Of a stretch of DNA of 30,288 bases, positions 24,029 to 30,288 are shown piece by piece. The first letter of the stretch is position 1, and every line of letters begins with the position of its first letter. The DNA comes from SFLA01 sp045595165 (lineage in GTDB: Bacteria; Bacillota; Clostridia; Oscillospirales; CAG-382), in the NCBI GenBank assembly GCA_045595165.1, contig JAZNZY010000033.1:1-30288 (forward strand). The letters are read 5' to 3'. The notes under the pieces were generated by a model. It ran no database searches. It was not told where the DNA came from and saw only the letters and a list, made by a program, of their open reading frames with translations. The translations under genes were made by a program, and so were the position numbers.

Positions 24029-24610
24029 TCAGCCTTCTTTAAGTTGGTTCACGGAAAAATCGTTGCTTACGGGAGCTTCGATATACTCAAGCAGCTTTTG
24101 CATATCGTCGGTTACCGTATAAAGCGTTCTGCAGTTTGCGTGAACAAAGTTTTTTTCTATAGCCGTTTCCATTAAGGTGTTAAGCTCCGAGTAATAATTC
24201 TTCACGTTGTAGATTGCTATGGGCTTATTGTGTCGGCAAAGCTGTTTTAACGTGAGTATTTCAAAAAATTCCTCAAAGGTGCCGATACCGCCGGGAACAA
24301 CTATAAACGCATCCGAATTATCTTCCATAATCTGCTTGCGCTGACGCATGGTTTCGGGCTCGATCAGCTTATCGCAATGGGGATATATAACCTCAACGTT
24401 CTCTTCCCCGAAAAATTCGGGAATAACGCCTAAAATATATCCGCCTGCGCTTTTTACGCCTCTTGCCGCCGCGCCCATAAGACCGTTACCGCCGCCGCCG
24501 AAAACGAGGGAATGTCCGCGCAAAGCCATTTCTTTGCCCAACGCCTCAACCTTTTCCATATATTCGGGGTCTATTGTAGGCGATGCCGCGCCAAAAACAC
24601 ATATTCTCAT
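24029..24610 (-). CDS. LOG-family nucleoside 5'-monophosphate phosphoribohydrolase (TIGR00730)
   Basis: This 193-residue Rossmann-like protein has GGGGNGLMGAAARG (38-51), MRQRKQIM (88-95) and the signature PGGIGTFEE (106-114). Members once called lysine decarboxylases split nucleoside monophosphates, such as AMP or cytokinin riboside 5'-phosphates, into base and ribose 5-phosphate. The activity would fit the nucleotide-scavenging theme of the window but the gene lies apart from that operon. GAAAGGAG precedes the ATG, with an extended -10 promoter upstream. Confidence 0.92.
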   Translation of the reverse strand: MRICVFGAASPTIDPEYMEKVEALGKEMALRGHSLVFGGGGNGLMGAAARGVKSAGGYILGVIPEFFGEENVEVIYPHCDKLIEPETMRQRKQIMEDNSDAFIVVPGGIGTFEEFFEILTLKQLCRHNKPIAIYNVKNYYSELNTLMETAIEKNFVHANCRTLYTVTDDMQKLLEYIEAPVSNDFSVNQLKEG

Positions 24611-24651
24611 ATTTTATTCTCCTTTCATACCGCTGTATTTTACCTTAACAT

Positions 24652-24660
24652 ATTATACCA
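24652..24660 (-). promoter_or_regulatory. Extended -10 promoter of the LOG-family gene
   Basis: TGGTATAAT on the - strand (24660-24652), about 42 bases before the start codon. No good -35 is visible, which suits an extended -10 (TGN) promoter. Confidence 0.55.
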
Positions 24661-24705
24661 TAAATTTGAATGATATGATACGTTTGTTTGAATTTGAAGT
24701 AAATT

Positions 24706-25746
24706 TTATATATCCAGCAAATAAGCCAGTAACAGATTTAAAGTATTGTTAATTCCGTCTATGTGGGTGCGCTCCATACCGTGGCTGCAATACACCGCCA
24801 TACCGAAAGCGGCGGCGCGTAAATTATTGCCCGCACGCATTGCGGCGTTGGCATCCGTGCCGTAGTTCATAAATACGTCCACGGCGTAATCACATTCCGC
24901 TTTTTGAGCAAGTGAGATAAGACGGGATGTCAGCTCGTAATCGTACGGTGCGGTGGCATCCTTTGCGCAAATGCTTACGGAATATTCGTTACCCTCCAGC
25001 CCGGGACCGATAAGACCGATATCCAGAGCCACGTATTCGGAAACGTTTTCGGGAACGTAAGTGCCGCCCAAGCCGATCTCCTCACCGTAAGGGAAGGCAA
25101 AAACAGTATTGTATTTGGGCTTCAAGCCCTTTTCTTTAAGATATTTGAGCGCCGTGAAGCAACAAGCGACCGCCGCTTTGTCATCCAAAAATCTGCCCTT
25201 TATGTAGCCGTTTTCCGTGTATTGAAAGCGGGGATCAACGGAAACGAAATCTCCGTTTCTTATGCCCAGAGCATATACGTCCGCTTTGGAGGACACACGC
25301 TCGTCAAGAAGTAAAACCATTGTGTCTTCGTTTCGTTCAAGGGTCCGCGCATCCTTAAAAACGTGCACGGAATGGGATTGACACGCCAAAAGCCCCGTGT
25401 ATTCCCTGCCGTCGCGGGTGTGGACGGTAACCGTTTCCCCCTCCAGATTGGCATAGTTTACGCCGCCCAGGTTGCGCATACGGATCTTTCCGTCCCCGTC
25501 AACGGTGCGCACCACAAGACCGATCGTATCCGCATGGGCGCCTACAAGCACGGTCTTTGAAGTGTCTTCGCCCACTACGGAAATATATGCGGTGCTTTTA
25601 TTATCATAAGTAACGGTCTCTCCCAAAGCGCAGGCTATTTCCTCCAGCACGGGATTTAACTTTACATAATATCCTGTAGGGCTGGGTACAGCCAATAGGG
25701 ATTCAAGACAAGAAAGAAAATATTGTGTATCGGTTTTAAATTTCAT
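24706..25746 (-). CDS. M42-family metallo-aminopeptidase (glutamyl aminopeptidase/FrvX-like)
   Basis: This 346-residue protein has the full M42 metal set: His71 and Asp73 in GAHADTIG, Asp188 (with Asp189) in RFLDDKAAV, Glu222/Glu223 in GEEIGLGG as base and ligand, Asp242 in VALDIG, and His322 in CSHGMERTH. A PDZ-like insert covers roughly 83-170. M42 enzymes form dodecameric tetrahedral shells that trim peptides in the cytoplasm with two metal ions. GAGGTG precedes the start. It stands alone between two gene-free spacers. Confidence 0.93.
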   Translation of the reverse strand: MKFKTDTQYFLSCLESLLAVPSPTGYYVKLNPVLEEIACALGETVTYDNKSTAYISVVGEDTSKTVLVGAHADTIGLVVRTVDGDGKIRMRNLGGVNYANLEGETVTVHTRDGREYTGLLACQSHSVHVFKDARTLERNEDTMVLLLDERVSSKADVYALGIRNGDFVSVDPRFQYTENGYIKGRFLDDKAAVACCFTALKYLKEKGLKPKYNTVFAFPYGEEIGLGGTYVPENVSEYVALDIGLIGPGLEGNEYSVSICAKDATAPYDYELTSRLISLAQKAECDYAVDVFMNYGTDANAAMRAGNNLRAAAFGMAVYCSHGMERTHIDGINNTLNLLLAYLLDI

Positions 25747-25822
25747 AAGTACACCTCAAGTATTTGGGCTTTTATATATTTTAACACAGATTTTTCGTTT
25801 TTTCCATAGCAAAATCAAAAAA

Positions 25823-25849
25823 ACGGTTCGGAATATACAGCCGAACCGT
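25823..25849 (-). terminator. Terminator after the manganese catalase gene
   Basis: ACGGTTCGG (25823-25831) pairs perfectly with CCGAACCGT (25841-25849), and a T-rich run follows on the - strand. On the + strand a T7 tract also follows after a few bases, but no + strand gene precedes it. Confidence 0.88.
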
Positions 25850-25857
25850 AACTTTTT

Positions 25858-26520
25858 TTAATTAAACGAAGGCTTTTCCGTTTCTCCCGTTGCAAAGGTA
25901 TTGGGACCGGGGTCGGAAAGAGAAAAATACATTTTTGCCGCTTTTGTGGTGCCGAAATCTCTGTTGGAGCCGGTATTCTGCACCTTGTTGAATGCATCTC
26001 TGAACATTTGGTTATGAGCCTCTTCCCTGTTAAGCAGAAAATCTATTGTGGCGCGCACCTTTTTATCGTCTATCTGGCGGTAAAGATATTCATAAACCAC
26101 CTTTGCTCTTTGTTCGGATGCGATGTTGGAAAGAAGATCCGCACACAGATCGCCGGTTACGGTGACGTAATCTCCTGTCCAGGAATAACCGGAAGCGTTT
26201 ATAAGTCCGGGATTAAGCCCCAAGAGCACGTGTGTCTGTATCTCCCCTGCTTTTACGGTGTTGATGTCCACGTCGTGTCCGTTAAGCAGATTAATGGTCT
26301 GCGCCACCATCTCCATATGGGAAAGTTCCTCGGCGGCGATATCCAAAAACAGATCCTTTATTTCGGGGTCCTTTATTCGAAAGCTCTGGGACATATACTG
26401 CATTGCCGCTTTAAGCTCGCCGTTTCCGCCGCCCAACTGCTCCTGAAGCAACACTGCATACTGCGGATTGGGTCTTTCCACCTCTACGGGATGAAAAAGC
26501 ATTTTTTCGTGTTTAAACAT
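25858..26520 (-). CDS. Manganese catalase-like protein (CotJC family)
   Basis: The start is the ATG at 26520 (220 residues) behind ACGGAGG; the upstream in-frame extension has no support. The ferritin-like four-helix fold carries the di-manganese ligands Glu35 (GNGELKAAMQY), Glu65 and His68 (AEELSH), Glu136 (ASEQRAK) and His169 (REEAHNQMF), matching manganese catalase. CotJC is the spore-coat version in Bacillus, so a spore or oxidative-stress role is possible. It would decompose hydrogen peroxide to water and oxygen without haem. It appears to be a single-gene unit. Confidence 0.93.
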   Translation of the reverse strand: MFKHEKMLFHPVEVERPNPQYAVLLQEQLGGGNGELKAAMQYMSQSFRIKDPEIKDLFLDIAAEELSHMEMVAQTINLLNGHDVDINTVKAGEIQTHVLLGLNPGLINASGYSWTGDYVTVTGDLCADLLSNIASEQRAKVVYEYLYRQIDDKKVRATIDFLLNREEAHNQMFRDAFNKVQNTGSNRDFGTTKAAKMYFSLSDPGPNTFATGETEKPSFN

Positions 26521-26675
26521 AGATATTCCTCCGTATAAAAAGATATATCTATCTTTTCCAAAAAATGCAAACAGTATACAAAAATGACAAGACAAGCACC
26601 ACGAAAGAAGCGCCGCCCGTCGAAGGATAGCGCTTCGGTGTTTCTTACCATAGCAATATACCTTTTGTTAGGTCT

Positions 26676-26981
26676 TTATCGTTTTGTCCTATCAGAAATT
26701 GCTTTTAAAACACCTGCAGCAGCAACAACGCCCGCCAAAACGCCACCCCCCACTTTTAGTGCGGTTTTGAGGTGCTTTTCCTTTTTATCTTGTCGTTCTG
26801 CAATATGAAGTTGGCAATATTCTTCCTGAACATCGTCGGGTATTTGCTTGAAACATTCGTTATGTTTGCAAATATAGTTCAATTTTTCTCCGCATTTTGC
26901 GCAGAACACGTCGGTTTCTTTGAAATAAGTTTTTCTGTACTCAGTGCATTCGCTATTCAAACAGCCTTTTACTCTTTTCAT
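26676..26981 (-). CDS. Small double zinc-ribbon protein with C-terminal Gly-rich membrane helix
   Basis: This 101-residue protein has two likely zinc-binding clusters, Cys7/Cys12/Cys27/Cys30 (the last pair in FCAKCGEKL) and Cys38/Cys43/Cys56/His59. A charged linker follows (RQDKKEKH), then a hydrophobic Gly/Ala/Val helix at about 74-94, and a basic end. That layout suggests a tail-anchored protein with the zinc ribbons in the cytoplasm. Its ATG overlaps the stop of the preceding gene as TAATG with GAGGTG at good distance, so it is translationally coupled to the 339-residue protein. Function unknown. Confidence 0.8.
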   Translation of the reverse strand: MKRVKGCLNSECTEYRKTYFKETDVFCAKCGEKLNYICKHNECFKQIPDDVQEEYCQLHIAERQDKKEKHLKTALKVGGGVLAGVVAAAGVLKAISDRTKR

Positions 26982-28000
26982 TACATTTTCACCTCTTGTG
27001 CTATGTTGAGATATAGCGTTTTGTTCGGATTATTTATAGTTTGTACAAGCCCTGCGGTGTCAAGTTTAAGCTGACTACGCGCTGCCCATAAGCCTTTTTT
27101 TGTGCCGTCGTCATGCGCATCATATTGCGAGAGTAGAACAGAACTACGAGACACAACTGTATCAATAAAATACGAGTATTCTTCCAAAACTTGCACCATA
27201 GAAGCTAGTTCCTTGACATAACAATATATTCCAGCCCTTAACATCGTAGCTTGATGAATAAACGCAAATGACCGATTGATATTACTCATATGTTCAGAAA
27301 TTAATTCTCTTCGTTTGCCTTTTACATTATTGTATTCTTTGTTTTCAAGATATTTAATATCGGATTGCATTGTTAGTTTCAGCTGAAATGTAGCATCGGA
27401 TAACGAATGCAACGCCTGTGCTTGCAGAGCGTTTTTCAGTCCTTCGTCCGTTGCATTTTTTGATTCCAAAAACAAGGCCAGCCCGCTGTAATACAAACTA
27501 ATTCGGTCGTTTTGCTGTCCTTGTAGGACTTCACGAACACTGCTATCTATTAAAATGAGTTGGTCTGCAACATCCTGTATTTGTTGCTGTAACGCTTGCA
27601 TTTGCAACGCGTTTGAAATTTGCGCTGTATCAAGTTTTTGATGAAACACTTCTTTTTTGATGGGTAGCTTTTCACCATATTTACCATCAATCTTAAGTTG
27701 AGCAAAAGTTTTGCCATTTTCCTGCGTCAGCTTCAATGCTCCACTTTCGATTGCTTTCAATGTGTTGTCGGAAACATCTACTACATAACGGCAGCCTGTT
27801 TCTATGACTTTTTTCATCTCCGTTAAAACAGGCAACTCATTAACCACGGCACGGTAAATGTTTTTCGCAACGTCTTGGGCCGTATTGAGTTCTCTTTGTA
27901 TTCCGTTTGCAAGTAGCGACACAGGATACGATGCATCATAAGGGGATACGCCCTCCGTTACAAGGTCCGGTGTATAATAGTTGCCTTTTTCGATTTCCAT
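26981..28000 (-). CDS. Helical protein of unknown function coupled to the zinc-ribbon gene
   Basis: I choose the ATG at 28000 (339 residues) because GGAGGG sits right before it; an in-frame TTG at 28117 has no ribosome site. No signal peptide is present. The N-terminal third is mixed, and from about residue 110 the protein is mostly helical with Gln/Ala/Leu heptad-like stretches (ALQMQALQQQIQDVADQL). A helical C-terminal half follows, including SFAFIHQATMLRAGIYCYVKELASMVQVL. Its codons are more A/T-rich than neighbours, with many AAA, CAA and ATT, suggesting a transferred pair. I do not recognise the family; a role as soluble partner of the tail-anchored zinc-ribbon protein is inferred from coupling alone. 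Confidence 0.75.
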   Translation of the reverse strand: MEIEKGNYYTPDLVTEGVSPYDASYPVSLLANGIQRELNTAQDVAKNIYRAVVNELPVLTEMKKVIETGCRYVVDVSDNTLKAIESGALKLTQENGKTFAQLKIDGKYGEKLPIKKEVFHQKLDTAQISNALQMQALQQQIQDVADQLILIDSSVREVLQGQQNDRISLYYSGLALFLESKNATDEGLKNALQAQALHSLSDATFQLKLTMQSDIKYLENKEYNNVKGKRRELISEHMSNINRSFAFIHQATMLRAGIYCYVKELASMVQVLEEYSYFIDTVVSRSSVLLSQYDAHDDGTKKGLWAARSQLKLDTAGLVQTINNPNKTLYLNIAQEVKM

Positions 28001-28253
28001 TTTTCCCTCCATCTTTAATAACATTTTGCTATAATAACCCTTTTGTAATTCGATTTTCATTTTCTTGCAGTAAAAAACTTTCTTCGCCTCGATAAGATCG
28101 AAATGCGATTTAGGCAATCACAGTCAACTGCTCGTCAGCGAAACTGCGGAACAAATATAGCGCACGACTTCCCAGCTAATTCTATATCTCTTGATAAAAG
28201 TTTGTGAACTATTAAGTAATATTACTACATGCCGAACATACTACTATAAAAAT
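28001..28253. other. Gene-free, A/T-rich spacer
   Basis: No supported gene, RNA or terminator was found in these 253 bases. It holds a perfect 12-base palindrome AGTAATATTACT at 28215-28226, about 30 bases downstream of the DUF3737 stop. The frame of the following gene extends into it without a ribosome site. Confidence 0.5.
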
Positions 28254-29090
28254 CTACTTAATTATTACTTTTCCCTTTGCTTCGGGGTCGTCGAAGATAA
28301 GCTCGCCGCATTCTGGGACGTAAATGGTGCCCGAGCGGGGATTTTTAATACTTATAACGGGTGTGGTTACGGTAGCCTCTACCTCGGATTTTTCGAAGGA
28401 AAGGTCGCACTCTGTCATTTCGCAGTTTATAAGCTTTAATCCCTTGCAATAGCAAAGAGGCTGTGTGCCGATGATCTCGCAGTTTTCAAAGGTGACGTTT
28501 TCGCAATACCAGGCGAGGTATTCCCCTTTTATAACGCTATCCCTTACCACCACGTTTTTGGCGTGCCAGAAGGCGTCCTTGGTGTTGAAAACGCAGTTTT
28601 CGAAAACGGAATCCTCTATGTACTGGAAGGAATACTTGCCGTTCAGGGTAACGCCGTTAAAATTAAGCTTGTTTGAGCGGAGCATAAAATACTCGCCCTC
28701 TACCTTGCAATCGGTCATTTCAATACCGTTTACAAACCAACCGAACTCTGCGGAAATTACGTCGCAACCGTACATAGTTATATCCGAGCATTCCCGCAAA
28801 GCTTTTATTCCGTGAAGCTTTGTATTGCCGATCTCCGCACCGTTTGTATACCAAAGTGCCGCACGGCAGAGAGGCGTAAGCTCGCTGTGGGATATTTTAA
28901 GTCCATCTACGTGCCAGAAAGGATAGCGGAGATTAAAATAGCAGTTATCCACGTTGATTATCTTGCATTCCTTAAAGGCGCTTTCCCCGTCCGCAGGTCC
29001 ATCAAAGGAACATTCGGAAACGGTAAGAGAGGTGCTTCCGTAAAAAGCGCGCTCTTCATCAAAGGTTTGGTTTTTAACAATGTTGTTCAT
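28254..29090 (-). CDS. DUF3737 right-handed beta-helix protein
   Basis: This 278-residue protein consists of short repeating turns such as VSECSFDG, KECKIINVDNCYF, VFENCVFNTKDAFWHA and VTFENCEIIG. This is the ladder pattern of right-handed parallel beta-helices and of DUF3737, which is common in Clostridia and lactobacilli. The start NQTFDEERAFYGS is characteristic. No signal peptide is present, so it is probably cytoplasmic. Family function is unknown; carbohydrate binding has been guessed from the fold. It has its own promoter and weak ribosome site. Confidence 0.92.
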   Translation of the reverse strand: MNNIVKNQTFDEERAFYGSTSLTVSECSFDGPADGESAFKECKIINVDNCYFNLRYPFWHVDGLKISHSELTPLCRAALWYTNGAEIGNTKLHGIKALRECSDITMYGCDVISAEFGWFVNGIEMTDCKVEGEYFMLRSNKLNFNGVTLNGKYSFQYIEDSVFENCVFNTKDAFWHAKNVVVRDSVIKGEYLAWYCENVTFENCEIIGTQPLCYCKGLKLINCEMTECDLSFEKSEVEATVTTPVISIKNPRSGTIYVPECGELIFDDPEAKGKVIIK

Positions 29091-29122
29091 AAGGTATCTT
29101 CTCTTTTCCTGATATTGTAAAT

Positions 29123-29151
29123 ATTATACTACCATTCTACACAAAATGCAA
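29123..29151 (-). promoter_or_regulatory. Sigma-A type promoter of the DUF3737 gene
   Basis: TTGCAT (29151-29146), 17 bases, TATAAT (29128-29123) on the - strand, ending about 32 bases before the start codon. Confidence 0.75.
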
Positions 29152-29154
29152 CAT

Positions 29155-29190
29155 CCCAAAAAATATTAACGGCGGGAAAACTTCCGCCGT
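29155..29190 (-). terminator. Terminator after the XRE regulator gene
   Basis: ACGGCGG (29169-29175) pairs with CCGCCGT (29184-29190). On the - strand the stem is followed by TAATATTTTTT. It lies 8 bases after the regulator stop and just upstream of the DUF3737 promoter. Confidence 0.75.
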
Positions 29191-29197
29191 GTATGTT

Positions 29198-29827
29198 TTA
29201 TTTTTTATCTATAGCAGATGCGATCGCGTAATAAATGGGAATGGTAACGAAAAGTATCCAATACGGATGCCACAAGTCCCATTGCATACCGATGATGCAG
29301 TATAAAAACGTAACGAATACGGGGTATGCAAAATGAGAAAATTTCTTCGTACGCACGCAATCGATTACGGAATAATATACGGGTATGGTGATAAACACTG
29401 TCCAGGATATATACCATCCGTCCAAAAGAAATCCCCACAGGAGAAAAACTACCGTTGCAAAAATGGGATACGGAAGAGCGTGTAAAATACGGAGAGTCTT
29501 ACGCTTTGTGTCCGCAGGCGTGCCGTCATCACTGTAATAGGCTTCCGCCTCTGCTTCCTCTTTTTCGTCTTCATCCTCGTACTCTTCTTGTGCATCTGCT
29601 TTTTCTGTTTTTTCAGGCGCCGGTCTGCCGATAAGCTCATCCAAGGAAATGTTATAAAGATTTGCTATTGTTATTAAATTATCCGTATCGGGCAGAGATG
29701 CTCCGCATTCCCATTTGGAAACCGCCTGACGGGATACGCCCAACTTTTCCGCAAAGGCTTCCTGAGATAAGCCCGCTTGCTTTCTTAATTCATAGAGCTT
29801 GTTTCCAAGCACTTCGCTGTTTGTCAT
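29198..29827 (-). CDS. XRE-family HTH regulator with membrane C-terminus
   Basis: This 209-residue protein has a classic HTH_3 domain at residues about 8-62 (LRKQAGLSQEAFAEKL, GVSRQAVSKWECG, DNLITIANLYNISLDELI). A very acidic linker follows at about 70-105. A hydrophobic C-terminal part has roughly four short spans, including two similar WxxxxTIP(V/I)YY segments at about 140-155 and 190-203 that look like an internal duplication. Such membrane-tethered XRE proteins are common in Clostridia and may sense membrane state; the signal is unknown. AGGGAGG precedes the ATG. Confidence 0.9.
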   Translation of the reverse strand: MTNSEVLGNKLYELRKQAGLSQEAFAEKLGVSRQAVSKWECGASLPDTDNLITIANLYNISLDELIGRPAPEKTEKADAQEEYEDEDEKEEAEAEAYYSDDGTPADTKRKTLRILHALPYPIFATVVFLLWGFLLDGWYISWTVFITIPVYYSVIDCVRTKKFSHFAYPVFVTFLYCIIGMQWDLWHPYWILFVTIPIYYAIASAIDKK

Positions 29828-29870
29828 AAATATTCCTCCCTGACGTATGTCGATCGTTAATTACAGGTTT

Positions 29871-29899
29871 ATTTTACAACACGAGTCCGTTTTTTGCAA
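29871..29899 (-). promoter_or_regulatory. Sigma-A type promoter of the XRE regulator gene
   Basis: TTGCAA (29899-29894), 17 bases, TAAAAT (29876-29871) on the - strand, about 44 bases before the start codon. Confidence 0.65.
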
Positions 29900-29916
29900 C
29901 CGTCTTTACATAGCAA

Positions 29917-29939
29917 TACCGCAACTTTGGGTTGCGGTA
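29917..29939. other. Perfect 9-bp hairpin upstream of the XRE gene promoter
   Basis: TACCGCAAC (29917-29925) pairs with GTTGCGGTA (29931-29939) around a five-base loop. No T tract follows on either strand. It may stop or stabilise transcripts coming from the IS side. Confidence 0.45.
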
Positions 29940-29978
29940 CTTAAAAATGGTGTTTTTTGCGAGTTTTTAGGGGTGTTC

Positions 29979-29999
29979 TTTTCGGGGTCCCCGCAAAAT
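29979..29999. repeat. GGGGTCCCC palindromic element (copy 3)
   Basis: TTTTCGGGGTCCCCG followed by CAAAAT, the same centre and A/T flanks as the copies at 8166 and 17598. It also has an AGGGGTG motif just to the left (29969), mirrored by CACCCCT near copy 2. Confidence 0.5.
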
Positions 30000-30064
30000 A
30001 TCGGCGCGGAACGGGTAATGGCTGTAAACAAAACTGCTCTGCCGTTGTTTGCTGTGCACCAAAA

Positions 30065-30288
30065 TGTACGGACAGCACAAAAAAGCCCCCTATGGTAGGT
30101 AATATTTAATTTTAAGCAACATACTGACTTCGTTTCTCAAGCGGAGTCAGTTTTGTTTTGGTTTGAATACGTTCGTTGTTGTAAAAACGAATGTACTCAC
30201 CTATGAGGAGGCGCGCCTCCTCATAGGTTTTCAACTTCACGCGGTAAATGCACTCGGTTTTGAGAATCGAAAAGAAATTTTCCGCCAT
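30065..30288 (-). mobile_element. IS3-family insertion sequence, left part only
   Basis: The element continues beyond the window. A TGTACGG sequence at 30065 begins the 47-base non-coding strip after the transposase stop and is a candidate terminal inverted repeat end, as IS3-family ends start with TG. The other end, and any target-site duplication, are outside the window, so the boundary is provisional. Confidence 0.6.
30112..30288 (-). CDS. IS3-family transposase OrfB, C-terminal 58 residues (partial)
   Basis: The frame runs off the right edge and ends at TAA 30114-30112. The visible residues include AENFFSILKTECIYR, YEEARLLIGEYIRFYNNERIQ and LTPLEKR. This is the typical end of the DDE integrase domain of IS3/IS150-group OrfB, including the third catalytic acid region (NFFSILKTE; Glu in the FFxxLKxE context). 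The N-terminal part lies outside the window, so it cannot be judged intact or broken. Confidence 0.92.
   Translation of the reverse strand: MAENFFSILKTECIYRVKLKTYEEARLLIGEYIRFYNNERIQTKTKLTPLEKRSQYVA

Noticed and set aside
1..30288. CRISPR arrays, tRNA or rRNA genes, riboswitches
   Set aside because: No regularly spaced direct repeats, no cloverleaf ends and no recognisable aptamer core were found on either strand by eye.

Overview
The window looks like chromosome from an anaerobic Firmicute of class Clostridia. The pointers are strong Shine-Dalgarno sites (GGAGG/AAAGGAG), sigma-A type promoters, DeoD-type PNP and Pdp instead of E. coli-type enzymes, a CotJC-like manganese catalase, DUF1836 and DUF3737 proteins, and many short lipoproteins. 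I cannot name a genus. There are no tRNA or rRNA genes and no CRISPR array. An IS3-family element is cut off by the right edge.

Region 1 (1-8228, + strand) is an export and uptake cassette. It holds two CUT1-type ABC permeases (the first cut by the window start) and their substrate-binding lipoprotein. Next come a lipoprotein with a staphylococcal-nuclease domain and OB-fold tail, and a large lipoprotein built of repeated OB-fold-like units. After a terminator and a new promoter comes a lipoprotein with a Big2 Ig-like domain and a barnase-type RNase domain. No ATPase gene is visible.

Region 2 (8232-16984, - strand) is one tightly packed ten-gene operon, in transcription order tdk, deoC, deoD, deoB, cdd, pdp, dgt-like, two nrnA-like DHH genes, surE. 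It covers a path from short oligonucleotides to nucleoside monophosphates, nucleosides, free bases and pentose 1-phosphates, then pentose 5-phosphates, then glyceraldehyde 3-phosphate and acetaldehyde. Regions 1 and 2 converge on a shared terminator near 8.2 kb. Together they suggest a surface nucleic-acid scavenging locus: secreted DNase and RNase outside, a full salvage and catabolic pathway inside. This is the main finding; the transporter's substrate is the weakest link.

Region 3 (17133-21039) has a small four-helix protein (+) divergent from the salvage operon. It is followed by an uncharacterised - strand run of six small envelope proteins: a proline-rich membrane protein, a membrane protein with a PH-like segment, a membrane zinc-ribbon protein, a lipoprotein, a previously missable 59-residue protein, and a signal-peptide protein with beta-propeller-like strands.

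Region 4 (21176-23840, - strand) is a DUF1836 regulator, NfeD-like protein and flotillin operon driven by a perfect-consensus promoter. Region 5 (24029-26520, - strand) has a LOG-family nucleotide hydrolase, an M42 aminopeptidase and a CotJC-like Mn catalase. Region 6 (26676-30288, - strand) has a translationally coupled pair of unknown genes in AT-richer sequence (helical protein plus zinc-ribbon/TM protein), a DUF3737 beta-helix protein, an XRE regulator with membrane tail, and the C-terminal end of an IS3-family transposase.
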